DNA of 41,265 nt from an uncultured Prevotellaceae bacterium (GTDB taxonomy: Bacteria; Bacteroidota; Bacteroidia; Bacteroidales; Bacteroidaceae). Shown piece by piece: positions 25,954 to 33,999 of this stretch. The first letter of the stretch is position 1. The number at the start of each line of letters is the position of its first letter. The stretch is taken from the NCBI GenBank assembly GCA_900315745.1, contig ONAG01000027.1, forward strand, positions 1,401-42,665. The letters are read 5' to 3'. Both the position numbers and the translations under genes were made by a program. The notes under the pieces are model-generated. The model did no database searches. It was not told the origin of the DNA and saw only the letters and a list, made by a program, of their open reading frames with translations.

Positions 25954-26321
25954 TCATTTTTTACCATTCACGATGTCTTTCAGGGCAGAACCAAAGATGA
26001 TGTACTGAGTATTGCCGGCTATGGTGCCCTCATTTTGTTCTTCTCTCGGTCAACTATCCTCTCAGTCATTTTCGGAACAAGGTCCCACTGTTCGGGTGTG
26101 TTGTTCAGCCTCACGGCTCCACCTTGCACGGTTCTCACCCCATGATGTATGATTTCAATACCTGAGTTTTTCTCATCGTTGAACCCACCATTAAAACTAT
26201 TGCTGAACACCAATATGTTGACACCTTGCCGCTCGAAGTAGTCGAGGTCGTTGAGTCTTAGTTCTTGTGCATTGACAAAAATAGGTGCAATTAGTCCTAA
26301 AAAAGAAATAAAAAACTTCAT
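25954..26321 (-). pseudogene. Remnant of a secreted protein gene, frameshifted
   Basis: The ATG at 26321 opens a signal peptide (MKFFISFLGLIAPIFVNAQ) followed by LRLNDLDYFERQGVNILVFS and IEIIHHGVRT, PEQWDLVP. To my recollection this resembles the N-terminus of large secreted Bacteroidetes glycoside hydrolases. The frame closes at 26019 after about 100 aa. Shifting by one base at the AAAA run at 26033-26036 gives NEGTIAGNTQYIIFGSALKD and a stop at 25954, which reads like a protein tail. The likely history is internal deletion plus frameshift of a larger gene. A real short secreted protein ending at 26019 is the alternative. Confidence 0.5.
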
Positions 26322-26354
26322 AATCAACAAGTTAGTAAGTAATCAAGATAACAA

Positions 26355-26404
26355 GCAAAAGGCAAAGGCAACAGCCATTGCCATTGCCATTGCCTGTTTT
26401 TGCA
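26355..26404 (-). terminator. Imperfect hairpin with (GCCATT) repeats after the nitroreductase gene
   Basis: On the minus strand GCAAAAACAGGCAATGGCAA and the two further TGGCAA units pair imperfectly with the TTGCCTTTGCCTTTTGC that follows. The element lies 18 bp past the nitroreductase stop and ends in a T-containing stretch. It embeds three tandem GCCATT hexamers (26374-26391). Confidence 0.45.
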
Positions 26405-26421
26405 ATATAAAAGTGGTTGAT

Positions 26422-27042
26422 TTAATAACCAATTGGATGATTGAGTTCGATTATCACATCTTCTGGCAAATCAAGTGCCTTTCTCACCGCGTCTTGATCC
26501 ATCATCGCCCTTGCCACAGTGCGCATGCCAAGAGCTGTACATGCCAGGTAGATGTTTTGTGAGACGTAGCCTGAGTCAATGTCTCCATAATGGCTGTTTT
26601 GGCGCCTTGCCTTGCTTTGGTCGCTAACAAGCAGTAGCGTGTATGGCGCGTCCTTGACAAAAGGTTGGCCAGCAGCCAAAGACTCCAGCAAGTTCTTGTC
26701 TGACACAGGAGTTAGCGTATTTGCCTTGGGGTTATAAAGACAAACTCCCTTTTCAGAGCAGACATACACCTTGATGTCTTGCATGTTGATGGCAGATGGT
26801 GCCGTAATCTTTCCTGAAGCAGGGTCGCTGATGCCACAAGCAGCCCAGAGAATGGTTGACAAGGTTGCCAAGTCAATGGCTTTGTCTTTCTTGTATTCAC
26901 GATATGACCGACGTGTCTTCAGTGCTTCTCCCACCGACATTCCAAGTTTGGTGACATCTGGTTTTGGCAACTCCACTGCGCTTTGCGCCATGATGCTTGA
27001 GCTTACGACCAAGCAAAATGCTAAAAGCAATACTTTCTTCAT
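26422..27042 (-). CDS. Nitroreductase-family protein with signal peptide (SagB/ThcOx-like)
   Basis: This 206-aa protein has a clear signal peptide (MKKVLLLAFCLVVSSSIMAQ), so it is probably periplasmic. The rest is a flavin-type nitroreductase fold: the FMN-phosphate region ALKTRRSYREYKKDKAI, LSTILWAACGIS, APSAINMQDIKVYV, IDSGYVSQNIYLACTALGMR and the C-terminal LPEDVIIELNHPIGY. The pattern is that of SagB-type or small oxidoreductases. Export is unusual for an FMN enzyme, since the cofactor must be loaded outside the cytosol or covalently. A separate consensus promoter lies upstream, so it is a single-gene unit. Confidence 0.85.
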   Translation of the reverse strand: MKKVLLLAFCLVVSSSIMAQSAVELPKPDVTKLGMSVGEALKTRRSYREYKKDKAIDLATLSTILWAACGISDPASGKITAPSAINMQDIKVYVCSEKGVCLYNPKANTLTPVSDKNLLESLAAGQPFVKDAPYTLLLVSDQSKARRQNSHYGDIDSGYVSQNIYLACTALGMRTVARAMMDQDAVRKALDLPEDVIIELNHPIGY

Positions 27043-27080
27043 AGGTTTAGGCTTTATTTGTAATCTGAATGAAAATCATA

Positions 27081-27112
27081 CAAAGTTACGCACATTTTGC
27101 GATAGACACAAA
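27081..27112 (-). promoter_or_regulatory. Consensus promoter of the nitroreductase gene
   Basis: On the minus strand TTTG (27109-27112), 20 bp, TAACTTTG (27081-27088). The start site is expected near 27074, about 30 nt before the ATG at 27042. Confidence 0.75.
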
Positions 27113-27161
27113 TTTCATGTGTTAAAAAGCGTTTTGCATGTTTCCACACGGATACAAAGCC

Positions 27162-27896
27162 TCACCAATTATCATCATCATTTCCGACCAACCCATTCCG
27201 CACAGCCTCTTTCACCTTGTCCATGATGGCATTGGAATAAGCGTGTGTCATCACGAGAGCCTTTGAGCAAGTACGTTTTTGCGGGTCTTTATCCACAAAA
27301 GGATAGTGCCTGGCTATCTCCCATTGTTCGTCATACAAATTGGCATTGGTCTTGTCTTCAGCCTTGCGTTTTGAATCCCCATAGGTGCGGTCATCCACAT
27401 TTGTGACTAGTCCACTAAGGAAACCTCCTGAGATATCACGCAGAATGTCATAGTTTTGCACCGTAAAGGTGACACGTATTCTGCCATCTTTAATATCAAT
27501 TCTTATCACAGGCGTGATGCTAACCGAATAGCTATTGATGGTGCCAGTGTGTTCGGCTATATCTTTCAAGGTGGAAGAGATTATGATGCAACCAGCATCC
27601 TTGTCGTTAAGCGTTATTGCCTGCTTGTCCTTGAAGGTGGCAGTAGCCCAATAATTCAGTGCCACATAGAGTTGTGACTTGGTCTTGCCTGGTGCCTCTA
27701 TGATTTCCTGATAAGTGAGGCTCTGATTCTTGTCAAGCACCAGACTGCTTGCAAGGTTCGTTGCAGCATCCACCCACCTATCACCATAACGTTGCTTTGC
27801 ATATTTCTCCAAATCAGCACCTTTTAGCACTTGAGCTTGAGTACCCATCACGCAGAGCATGAAGATGGCTGCCAATGTCATTATTTTCTTTATCAT
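27162..27896 (-). CDS. DUF4468-type exported protein
   Basis: This 244-aa protein has a signal peptide (MIKKIMTLAAIFMLCVMGTQ, then AQ). The mature region fits the Bacteroidetes DUF4468 family (TBP-like fold): SQLYVALNYWATATFKDKQA, KDAGCIIISSTLK, and RIDIKDGRIRVTFTVQNYDI. The C-terminal part (HYPFVDKDPQKRTCSKALVM) is helical. Function unknown; likely periplasmic or surface associated. I found no convincing promoter directly upstream. Between 27923 and 28019 the upstream region is an array of octamer repeats, and a possible -7 element (TATTTTTG, minus) lies beyond it at 28104-28111. Confidence 0.8.
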   Translation of the reverse strand: MIKKIMTLAAIFMLCVMGTQAQVLKGADLEKYAKQRYGDRWVDAATNLASSLVLDKNQSLTYQEIIEAPGKTKSQLYVALNYWATATFKDKQAITLNDKDAGCIIISSTLKDIAEHTGTINSYSVSITPVIRIDIKDGRIRVTFTVQNYDILRDISGGFLSGLVTNVDDRTYGDSKRKAEDKTNANLYDEQWEIARHYPFVDKDPQKRTCSKALVMTHAYSNAIMDKVKEAVRNGLVGNDDDNW

Positions 27897-27922
27897 AGTT
27901 AGTAGTCTTTTATTTGTTATTT

Positions 27923-28019
27923 TGCGGTATTGCGGTTTGACGTTTTTACGGTATGACGGTATAACGGTATGACGGTATAACGATATAACGTTTTGACGGC
28001 ATTTCGTTTTGACGGTGTA
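27923..28019. repeat. Array of 12 degenerate octamer repeats
   Basis: Reading + strand, the stretch divides into 12 consecutive units of 8 bp (one is 9 bp). The sequence of units is TGCGGTAT, TGCGGTTT, GACGTTTTT, then ACGGTATG-ACGGTATA twice in exact tandem (27948-27979), ACGATATA, ACGTTTTG, ACGGCATT, TCGTTTTG and ACGGTGTA. Every unit keeps a CG at the same phase. It sits in the non-coding region upstream of the DUF4468 gene. Confidence 0.85.
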
Positions 28020-28180
28020 AAAGTACTATTATTTATGAAAAACACGAATCATTTATTGCCCATAAATATCGCAATTATTACGACAAACAGCTTTGTATTG
28101 CGACAAAAATAGCGTATAGACACAATAAATGTCGCATCTGCCATTACAAATGCTCAATAATTGACATATTGAAGAATCCA

Positions 28181-30325
28181 TCAAAAGCCTCTTGCCCTCA
28201 ATAAAGAAGAGGCATCCGGCGACTTCATCCCGGTGAAGTCGGTGAACATCTCCATAAGGTCTTTGGTGTTTCCACGACTAAGGATTTTGTCGCGCATGTC
28301 TTGTCCCACCTTTGGGTCCAATGGTCCGTGAGCCTTGAAGTAGTCAGCCACATTGGCAGCCAGCACTTCCGTCCAGAGGTAGCTGTAATACCCTGCTGCG
28401 TATCCACCACCCCACACATGGTTGAAGTAGGAAGTGGAATATCTTGGAGGTATTTGCTCGTCATACATCCCGACATTCTTCAGCGCAGCCATCTCGAAAG
28501 CAGGCGCATATTGTGCTGTAGGAATGTCTTCGTATGCCAATTTGTGCCATTCCAAGTCGAGACATGTGGCGGCAAGATTTTCTCCCAAGGCGTATGCTGG
28601 TTGGAAATTGATAGACTTGAGCATTTTCTCCTTCAGGTCGGCAGGCATAGCCTTTCCCGTGACCGCATGTTTGGCATAATGGTCGAATATTTCAGGCACG
28701 GAAGCGAAGAACTCATTGAATTGGGATGGCATTTCCACGAAGTCACGTGCCACAGCGGTGCCACTCAATGTATTGTATTTGCAGTTTGACAAAATGCCAT
28801 GCAGGGCATGCCCAAACTCATGGAACAATGTTGTCACTTCATCCCATGTCAGAAGAGACGGCTGTCCTTCAGGAGCTTTTGCGTTGTTGCACACATTGAA
28901 GATGAGCGGTATCTGCTGTCGCAGTCCACATTGTTTTGCAAACGAGCTCATCCAAGCCCCACCCCTCTTGGTGGGCCTGCGGAAATAGTCGTTATAGAAG
29001 ATAGCCAATGTCTTTCCATCCTTGTCTGTCACCTCATATACTTTCATGTCGGGATGATACACTGGAATGTCATTCCTCTGCTTGAAATTCAGTCCATAGA
29101 CCCTGTTGGCAGCATAGAACACGCCATTCACCAGCACACTGTCGATATTGAAATAAGGTTTCACCTCTTCATCCGAGAAATTGTAGGCATCCCTCTTCAT
29201 CTTTGCCGAATAATAGAATCGGTCATAAGGTTGCAAATCTATTTCCGCCCCTTCCATCTTGCGTGCATACTGCTGTATCGCCATGGTCTCTTCCTTTGCC
29301 TTGGGGGTGTATTCCTTTATCAACTGCTTCAGGAAAGCATCCACCTGCTCGGTGGTCTTTGCCATTGTCTTCTCCAAAGACAGCGAGGCGTAGTTCTTGT
29401 ATCCCATAAGCCTTGCCTTTTCTGCCCTGAGCTGCGCTATCTCCACCACGATGGGGAATGTATTGAACGACCTTGTGCCGTCTGCCCTGTGTATGGAAGC
29501 CTCATATACTCTTTTTCTCAACTGCCTGTTTTCAAGATTGGTGAGGATAGGCTGTTGGGTGGTATTGATTATTACGATGCAATAAGGAGTTTTTCCTCCA
29601 CGGCTTTCGGCATCTTTCTTGCATTGGGCAATATCAGCATCACTTAGTCCTGCAAGTTCCTCCTTGCTGTTCACCCACACCACGGAGTTGTTTGTTGCAC
29701 TTGGCAACAGGTCGCCCCAATTTTGCTGCAGATCGGCTATGCGCAAGTTTATCTCCTTCATGCGCGCCATTTTGTCGTCATCAAGCAAGGCACCCGAACG
29801 TACGAAGTCCTTATATGTTTCCTCCAATAATTTCTTGTCTTCACCTTTCAATGATTTGTACTGTCGGTCATAGACATATTTGACGCGCTGAAACAATGCC
29901 TTGTCGAACACTATCTCGTTCTCCAATTCCGTAATCATGGGTGTGACTTTCTTCTCAATAGCAGCTATCTCTTCTGTTTTGTCTGCACTGACAAGTGCAT
30001 AGAAGATGCTTGAAATTCTATCGAGCAGTTCCCCACTTTGTTCGTATGCCAAAATTGTGTTTTCAAACGTCGCCTTTTTCTTGTTTTCAACGATACTTTT
30101 GATATTGTCACGCTTTTGCTTGATGGCTGCCTCGAATGCAGGCAGATAGTCTGAATATTTGATTTTGCTGAAATCGGGTGCTCCGAACGGCAAAGAGCTT
30201 TGTTGCAGCAGAGGGTTTGCAGTGTTGTCATCAGTTCTCATGGCATCACGCGTTGTGGCCTGCAACTGCATCATGGCTGAAGCAAGGCAGATTGTCATCA
30301 AGATTTTCTTTATTTTCATAAACAT
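28181..30325 (-). CDS. M3-family zinc metallopeptidase (peptidyl-dipeptidase Dcp / oligopeptidase type)
   Basis: This 714-aa protein has an N-terminal signal peptide (KIKKILMTICLASAMMQLQA), so it is probably periplasmic, unlike the cytosolic E. coli Dcp. The zinc site is FHEFGHALH with H502, E503 and H506, and E531 in RDFVEMPSQFNEFF is the third ligand, as in M3 peptidases. The long helical N-terminal region, LGENLAATCLDLEWH and the C-terminal GGYAAGYYSYLWTEVLA with the substrate-binding Tyr-rich stretch are also typical. It should remove dipeptides from, or cut, short peptides. ATGs at 30325 and 30319 are both possible. A consensus promoter lies upstream. Confidence 0.92.
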   Translation of the reverse strand: MFMKIKKILMTICLASAMMQLQATTRDAMRTDDNTANPLLQQSSLPFGAPDFSKIKYSDYLPAFEAAIKQKRDNIKSIVENKKKATFENTILAYEQSGELLDRISSIFYALVSADKTEEIAAIEKKVTPMITELENEIVFDKALFQRVKYVYDRQYKSLKGEDKKLLEETYKDFVRSGALLDDDKMARMKEINLRIADLQQNWGDLLPSATNNSVVWVNSKEELAGLSDADIAQCKKDAESRGGKTPYCIVIINTTQQPILTNLENRQLRKRVYEASIHRADGTRSFNTFPIVVEIAQLRAEKARLMGYKNYASLSLEKTMAKTTEQVDAFLKQLIKEYTPKAKEETMAIQQYARKMEGAEIDLQPYDRFYYSAKMKRDAYNFSDEEVKPYFNIDSVLVNGVFYAANRVYGLNFKQRNDIPVYHPDMKVYEVTDKDGKTLAIFYNDYFRRPTKRGGAWMSSFAKQCGLRQQIPLIFNVCNNAKAPEGQPSLLTWDEVTTLFHEFGHALHGILSNCKYNTLSGTAVARDFVEMPSQFNEFFASVPEIFDHYAKHAVTGKAMPADLKEKMLKSINFQPAYALGENLAATCLDLEWHKLAYEDIPTAQYAPAFEMAALKNVGMYDEQIPPRYSTSYFNHVWGGGYAAGYYSYLWTEVLAANVADYFKAHGPLDPKVGQDMRDKILSRGNTKDLMEMFTDFTGMKSPDASSLLRARGF

Positions 30326-30410
30326 GATAGTTTTGGTGATATTCGCTAATCATAATCCCATTTTAAGCACATTAATTAATACTATGTACGTGTATATTAA
30401 TATGTATTTA

Positions 30411-30442
30411 CAAAGGTAAAAAAGACATCTCGATTTTCCAAA
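30411..30442 (-). promoter_or_regulatory. Consensus promoter of the M3 peptidase
   Basis: On the minus strand TTTG (30439-30442), 20 bp, TACCTTTG (30411-30418). The start site is near 30404, giving a leader of about 80 nt. Confidence 0.75.
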
Positions 30443-30685
30443 TTTTCAAAAGAAATTCTATTGTAATATGTTTTCTTGGTGTAAAGTTTTGGCTCCACTC
30501 TCCTTGAAATATGCCTAACGAAGCAAAGATTACTACATAAAAGTAAGGTGTGAGTGCACTTCCATATTATTTTTGGTGTAACATATAGGATTAGCGGCTA
30601 TAAAGGCAATAGAACTTGTTTTTTAACATGATTGTTTACGTATGTTGTAAAATCTAAAGAAAATGAAACACCCATAATGTGATAA

Positions 30686-30709
30686 TTTGGTTATTTTTTC
30701 ATACTTTTG
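30686..30709 (+). promoter_or_regulatory. Promoter candidate of the SusCD locus
   Basis: TACTTTTG (30702-30709) is an exact TAnnTTTG element about 63 bp before the first susC-like ATG. A TTTG (30686-30689) lies 12 bp upstream; no TTTG is at the canonical 19-20 bp, consistent with a promoter that needs an activator. Confidence 0.55.
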
Positions 30710-30772
30710 TCCCCTGTAATACCTATGCTTTACTTTTTATACAATTAACTAACCACAATTATAGCATTACTT

Positions 30773-33700
30773 ATGAATCAAAATCTGTCAAAATCTAAGG
30801 ATCTAATGCAGCTGATTAGACAGACGATCCCCGCTATTTTGATGCTATTCACATTCAGCACTATGCTGTATGCCCAGAATGGTGTCACGGTGAGGGGTAC
30901 TGTCACAGATAGCGCCTTGGAGCCTTTGATTGGAGCCTCGGTAGTAGTGAAAGGACAACCTTCCCTTGGAACGGTGACTGATATCGATGGTAACTTCCAG
31001 CTGCAGGTGCCTTCAGAGCAATCGGTGCTGGTGATTTCCTATGTAGGTATGGCAACAAAGGAAATCAGGGTCGCCAAGCAACGCGACATCAAGGTAGCGC
31101 TTGCTGACGATGCCCAGCTGGAAGAAGTCGTAGTAGTAGGCTACGGCCAACAGAAAAAAGCATCTGTGGTGGGTGCCATTACGCAGACCACGGGTGAAGT
31201 ACTTGAACGAGCAGCTGGTATTGGTAGTGTCGGTGCAGCCCTCACTGGTAACCTCCCGGGTATCGCCACCATTGCTTCTACCGGCCAGCCTGGTGAGGAA
31301 GACCCACGAATCTACATTCGTGGTGCAGCAGCATGGAACCAGGATGCTCAGCCTCTTATCCTCGTGGATGGTGTGAAACGTGAGATTAAGTCAGTTGATA
31401 TAACATCCGTAGAAACCATCTCTGTCTTGAAGGACGCATCTGCCACTGCCGTTTATGGTGTGGAAGGTGCAAACGGTGTCATCCTTATCACAACAAAGCG
31501 TGGTTATGATGGCAAGGCAAGAATCGATGTTGGCTTCAACGCAACTTTGAAGGCTGTATCAAAGCTCCCACGCAAATACGACGCATACGATGGTTATATG
31601 TTGCGCAACCAGGCTATCGAACATGAGCTCGCATTAGGTGGCGCAGCTTCTTGGGCATACTATCGTCCACAGACATTCATCAACAACTTCCGCAATCAGG
31701 ACCATACAGTAAAGCCTAACTATGATGCTGACGGCAACTACCTCGGTGACTACAGCCAGGCAGAACGTTATCCAAACGTGGATTGGCAGGATGAGATGTT
31801 CAAGGAATACACCTTTTCTTATAATACAAACCTCAACATAAGGGGTGGTACAAAGTTTGTGAAATATTTCGTGTCTTTCGACTTCCAGAATGAAGGTGAC
31901 ATGACAAAGATTTGGGAAAACCACCAGGGTTATGAAGGTGGCTATTCATACAATCGTTTGAATGTACGCTCAAACCTTGACTTCCAGATTACCAATACCA
32001 CTACGTTACAGGTCAGTCTGGCAGGTTCCAATGCCCAGCAGAAGACTCCACGTTTTTATTATGGGAACAATGGTGAGTTCTTCCAGCAGCAACAATGGGC
32101 AGGTGCTTATCGTATGCCGCCAAACGTTTACCCTGTCAGGTTTGCAAATGGCGCTTGGGGTTATTCCAGATTGGCAGCTTCCAACATGGTGAACTCTCCC
32201 ATGAGCGTTGCAACATCAGGTTTTGAACAGAAGACCATAACCCGCATATTCACTGACTTCACACTCGAGCAGAATCTCGATTTTATTACCAAGGGTCTCA
32301 AAGCACGTGGTACGATTTCTTGGGATAACCAGTTCGATGAGAGCAACCGTGGTATTTCTGCCGCTGGCGGTGGTCACGTAAACAATACCGCATACATCAT
32401 ACCTGAAAACGGCCAACTTCTTTTTGAGAATGAAATTTTTGCAGAAACAGGTTTTGATTTCTTTGAGAAGCGCGACTGGAACCATGAAGCAGGTCGCGTC
32501 GGCTCTACAAGCCGTGCAACGGAAATGTCACTCCAACTCTACTGGGGCCGTCAATTTGGCGTACATGACGTGTCGTTGATGGGAAACTGGAAACGTCGCA
32601 ACAACGCAGGTAATGCCGACCTCGAGTTCCGTCGCGAAGACTGGGTCTTCCGTACAACATACAGCTTGATGAGCAAGTATTTCGCAGAGTTTAACGGAGC
32701 ATACAACGGTTCACAGAAGTTCTCTCCCGACAACCGCTTTGCTTTCTTCTGTTCAGGAGCTTTAGGTTGGATGCTCTCGGAAGAAAAGTTCATGAAAAAG
32801 TTGAAGGACAAGAGAATTATTGACATGTTCAAGATTCGTGCTTCTCTCGGTGAGATTGGTGATGACAGTGCAGGTGATCGTTGGGCATACCTCACAACCT
32901 GGTCCGTAATTGGTCCTTTCACCATGAACCTTGACGCAACAAACAGTATATTTACAGGATACAAGGAATCCAGCGTCGCCAGCCCCGACCTTCGCTGGGC
33001 AACAGTACAAAAGAAGAACATCGGTTTCGACTATGCTTTCCTTGGTGGTATGTTTGCAGGTAGTTTCGACTATTTCCGCGATGACCGTTATGACATATTT
33101 ATATATGGTAGAGACCGTTCAGTGCCCTCATACTACGGTGCAGCAAAAACTCCTGACATCAACAAGGGAAAAATCAAGAACCAAGGTTTCGAAGTTGAAG
33201 TTCGTTTCAACAAGGTGTTGAAGAATGGCATGCGTTTTTGGGCAAATACCAACTACACCTATGCCCATAACGTAATCAAGTTGAAGGACGACCCCGCCTT
33301 GATTCCAGCTTACCGCAAGGCTAAGGGTTATTCTCAAGGACAATACGTGTCGTTCATTGACAACGGCTTTATAGGTACATACGACGAACTCTATAGCACC
33401 CCGGAACGTCAGACAAGTGACGAACAGGTGCTCATTGGCGACCATTACATCGTAGATTTCAATGGCGATGGTGTAGTTGACGAAACCAACGACCAGGCTC
33501 CTTACGGCTACACAGGAACTCCGGAACATACTTACAATGCCACTATCGGTTGGGAATGGAAGGGCTGGAGCATGTTTGCACAGCTGTATGGTGTGACAGG
33601 TGTCACCCGTGACGTAACACTCACATCCTTCCCAGACCAGCTTCTTACAGTATATGATACAGGCAAGTGGTGGAATCCAGATGATGGTGGAGGTGAGGTC

Positions 33701-33985
33701 GTAGTGCCACGCTTCAACACCCAGGTTGCCTACAACAACGGTACTCAGTTCCTCTTCGACGGCTCGTACTTCCGTCTTAAGAACGTGGAAGTGGCTTACA
33801 CTTGGACAAAGGGGTGGATCAAGAAACTTGGTTTCACAAGCCTGAAGGTTTACCTTAATGGCAACAACCTCTTCCTTATCACAAAGATGCCTGACGACCG
33901 CGAGAGCAACTACGGATGGAGTGGTAGTGGTGGTGCCTACCCCACTGTCAGACGTTATAACTTAGGATTTAAGCTTTACCTTTAA
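30773..33985 (+). CDS. SusC/RagA-family TonB-dependent outer-membrane transporter (first pair)
   Basis: This 1070-aa outer-membrane barrel takes up glycan oligosaccharides with its SusD partner, powered by TonB. A signal peptide ends near TMLYAQ. Next comes a carboxypeptidase-D-like N-terminal domain (VTVRGTVTDSALEPLIGASV to VISYVGMATKEIRVAKQRDI, about residues 42-110), then a TonB-box-like LEEVVVVGYGQQKK. The plug includes LILVDGVKREIKSV, ISVLKDASATAVYGVEGANG and VILITTKRG. The barrel ends RRYNLGFKLYL. A second in-frame ATG at 30806 (MQLIRQTIPAILM) would also give a signal peptide. Its stop lies 14 bp before the SusD-like gene. Confidence 0.95.
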   Translation: MNQNLSKSKDLMQLIRQTIPAILMLFTFSTMLYAQNGVTVRGTVTDSALEPLIGASVVVKGQPSLGTVTDIDGNFQLQVPSEQSVLVISYVGMATKEIRVAKQRDIKVALADDAQLEEVVVVGYGQQKKASVVGAITQTTGEVLERAAGIGSVGAALTGNLPGIATIASTGQPGEEDPRIYIRGAAAWNQDAQPLILVDGVKREIKSVDITSVETISVLKDASATAVYGVEGANGVILITTKRGYDGKARIDVGFNATLKAVSKLPRKYDAYDGYMLRNQAIEHELALGGAASWAYYRPQTFINNFRNQDHTVKPNYDADGNYLGDYSQAERYPNVDWQDEMFKEYTFSYNTNLNIRGGTKFVKYFVSFDFQNEGDMTKIWENHQGYEGGYSYNRLNVRSNLDFQITNTTTLQVSLAGSNAQQKTPRFYYGNNGEFFQQQQWAGAYRMPPNVYPVRFANGAWGYSRLAASNMVNSPMSVATSGFEQKTITRIFTDFTLEQNLDFITKGLKARGTISWDNQFDESNRGISAAGGGHVNNTAYIIPENGQLLFENEIFAETGFDFFEKRDWNHEAGRVGSTSRATEMSLQLYWGRQFGVHDVSLMGNWKRRNNAGNADLEFRREDWVFRTTYSLMSKYFAEFNGAYNGSQKFSPDNRFAFFCSGALGWMLSEEKFMKKLKDKRIIDMFKIRASLGEIGDDSAGDRWAYLTTWSVIGPFTMNLDATNSIFTGYKESSVASPDLRWATVQKKNIGFDYAFLGGMFAGSFDYFRDDRYDIFIYGRDRSVPSYYGAAKTPDINKGKIKNQGFEVEVRFNKVLKNGMRFWANTNYTYAHNVIKLKDDPALIPAYRKAKGYSQGQYVSFIDNGFIGTYDELYSTPERQTSDEQVLIGDHYIVDFNGDGVVDETNDQAPYGYTGTPEHTYNATIGWEWKGWSMFAQLYGVTGVTRDVTLTSFPDQLLTVYDTGKWWNPDDGGGEVVVPRFNTQVAYNNGTQFLFDGSYFRLKNVEVAYTWTKGWIKKLGFTSLKVYLNGNNLFLITKMPDDRESNYGWSGSGGAYPTVRRYNLGFKLYL

Positions 33986-33999
33986 TAGCGAATATCGAT

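Larger units (their letters stand above)
30326..30772. other. Divergent intergenic region between the M3 peptidase and the SusCD locus
   Basis: These 447 bp hold no gene I can support. They contain the peptidase promoter (30411-30442), an AT-rich imperfect palindrome around GTAC just inside its leader (30375-30401), two copies of TTGGTGTAA 97 bp apart (30476-30484 and 30573-30581), and the susC promoter candidate (30686-30709). No regulator gene of SusR, hybrid two-component or ECF-sigma type is present here. Confidence 0.6.

Noticed and set aside
26251-26562. Plus-strand 103-aa frame with Ala/Thr/Ile repeats
   Set aside because: The repeats come from the GCCATT run, and the frame overlaps the nitroreductase end antisense.
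27923-28019. CRISPR array
   Set aside because: The units are contiguous 8-mers with no spacers, and no cas gene is nearby.
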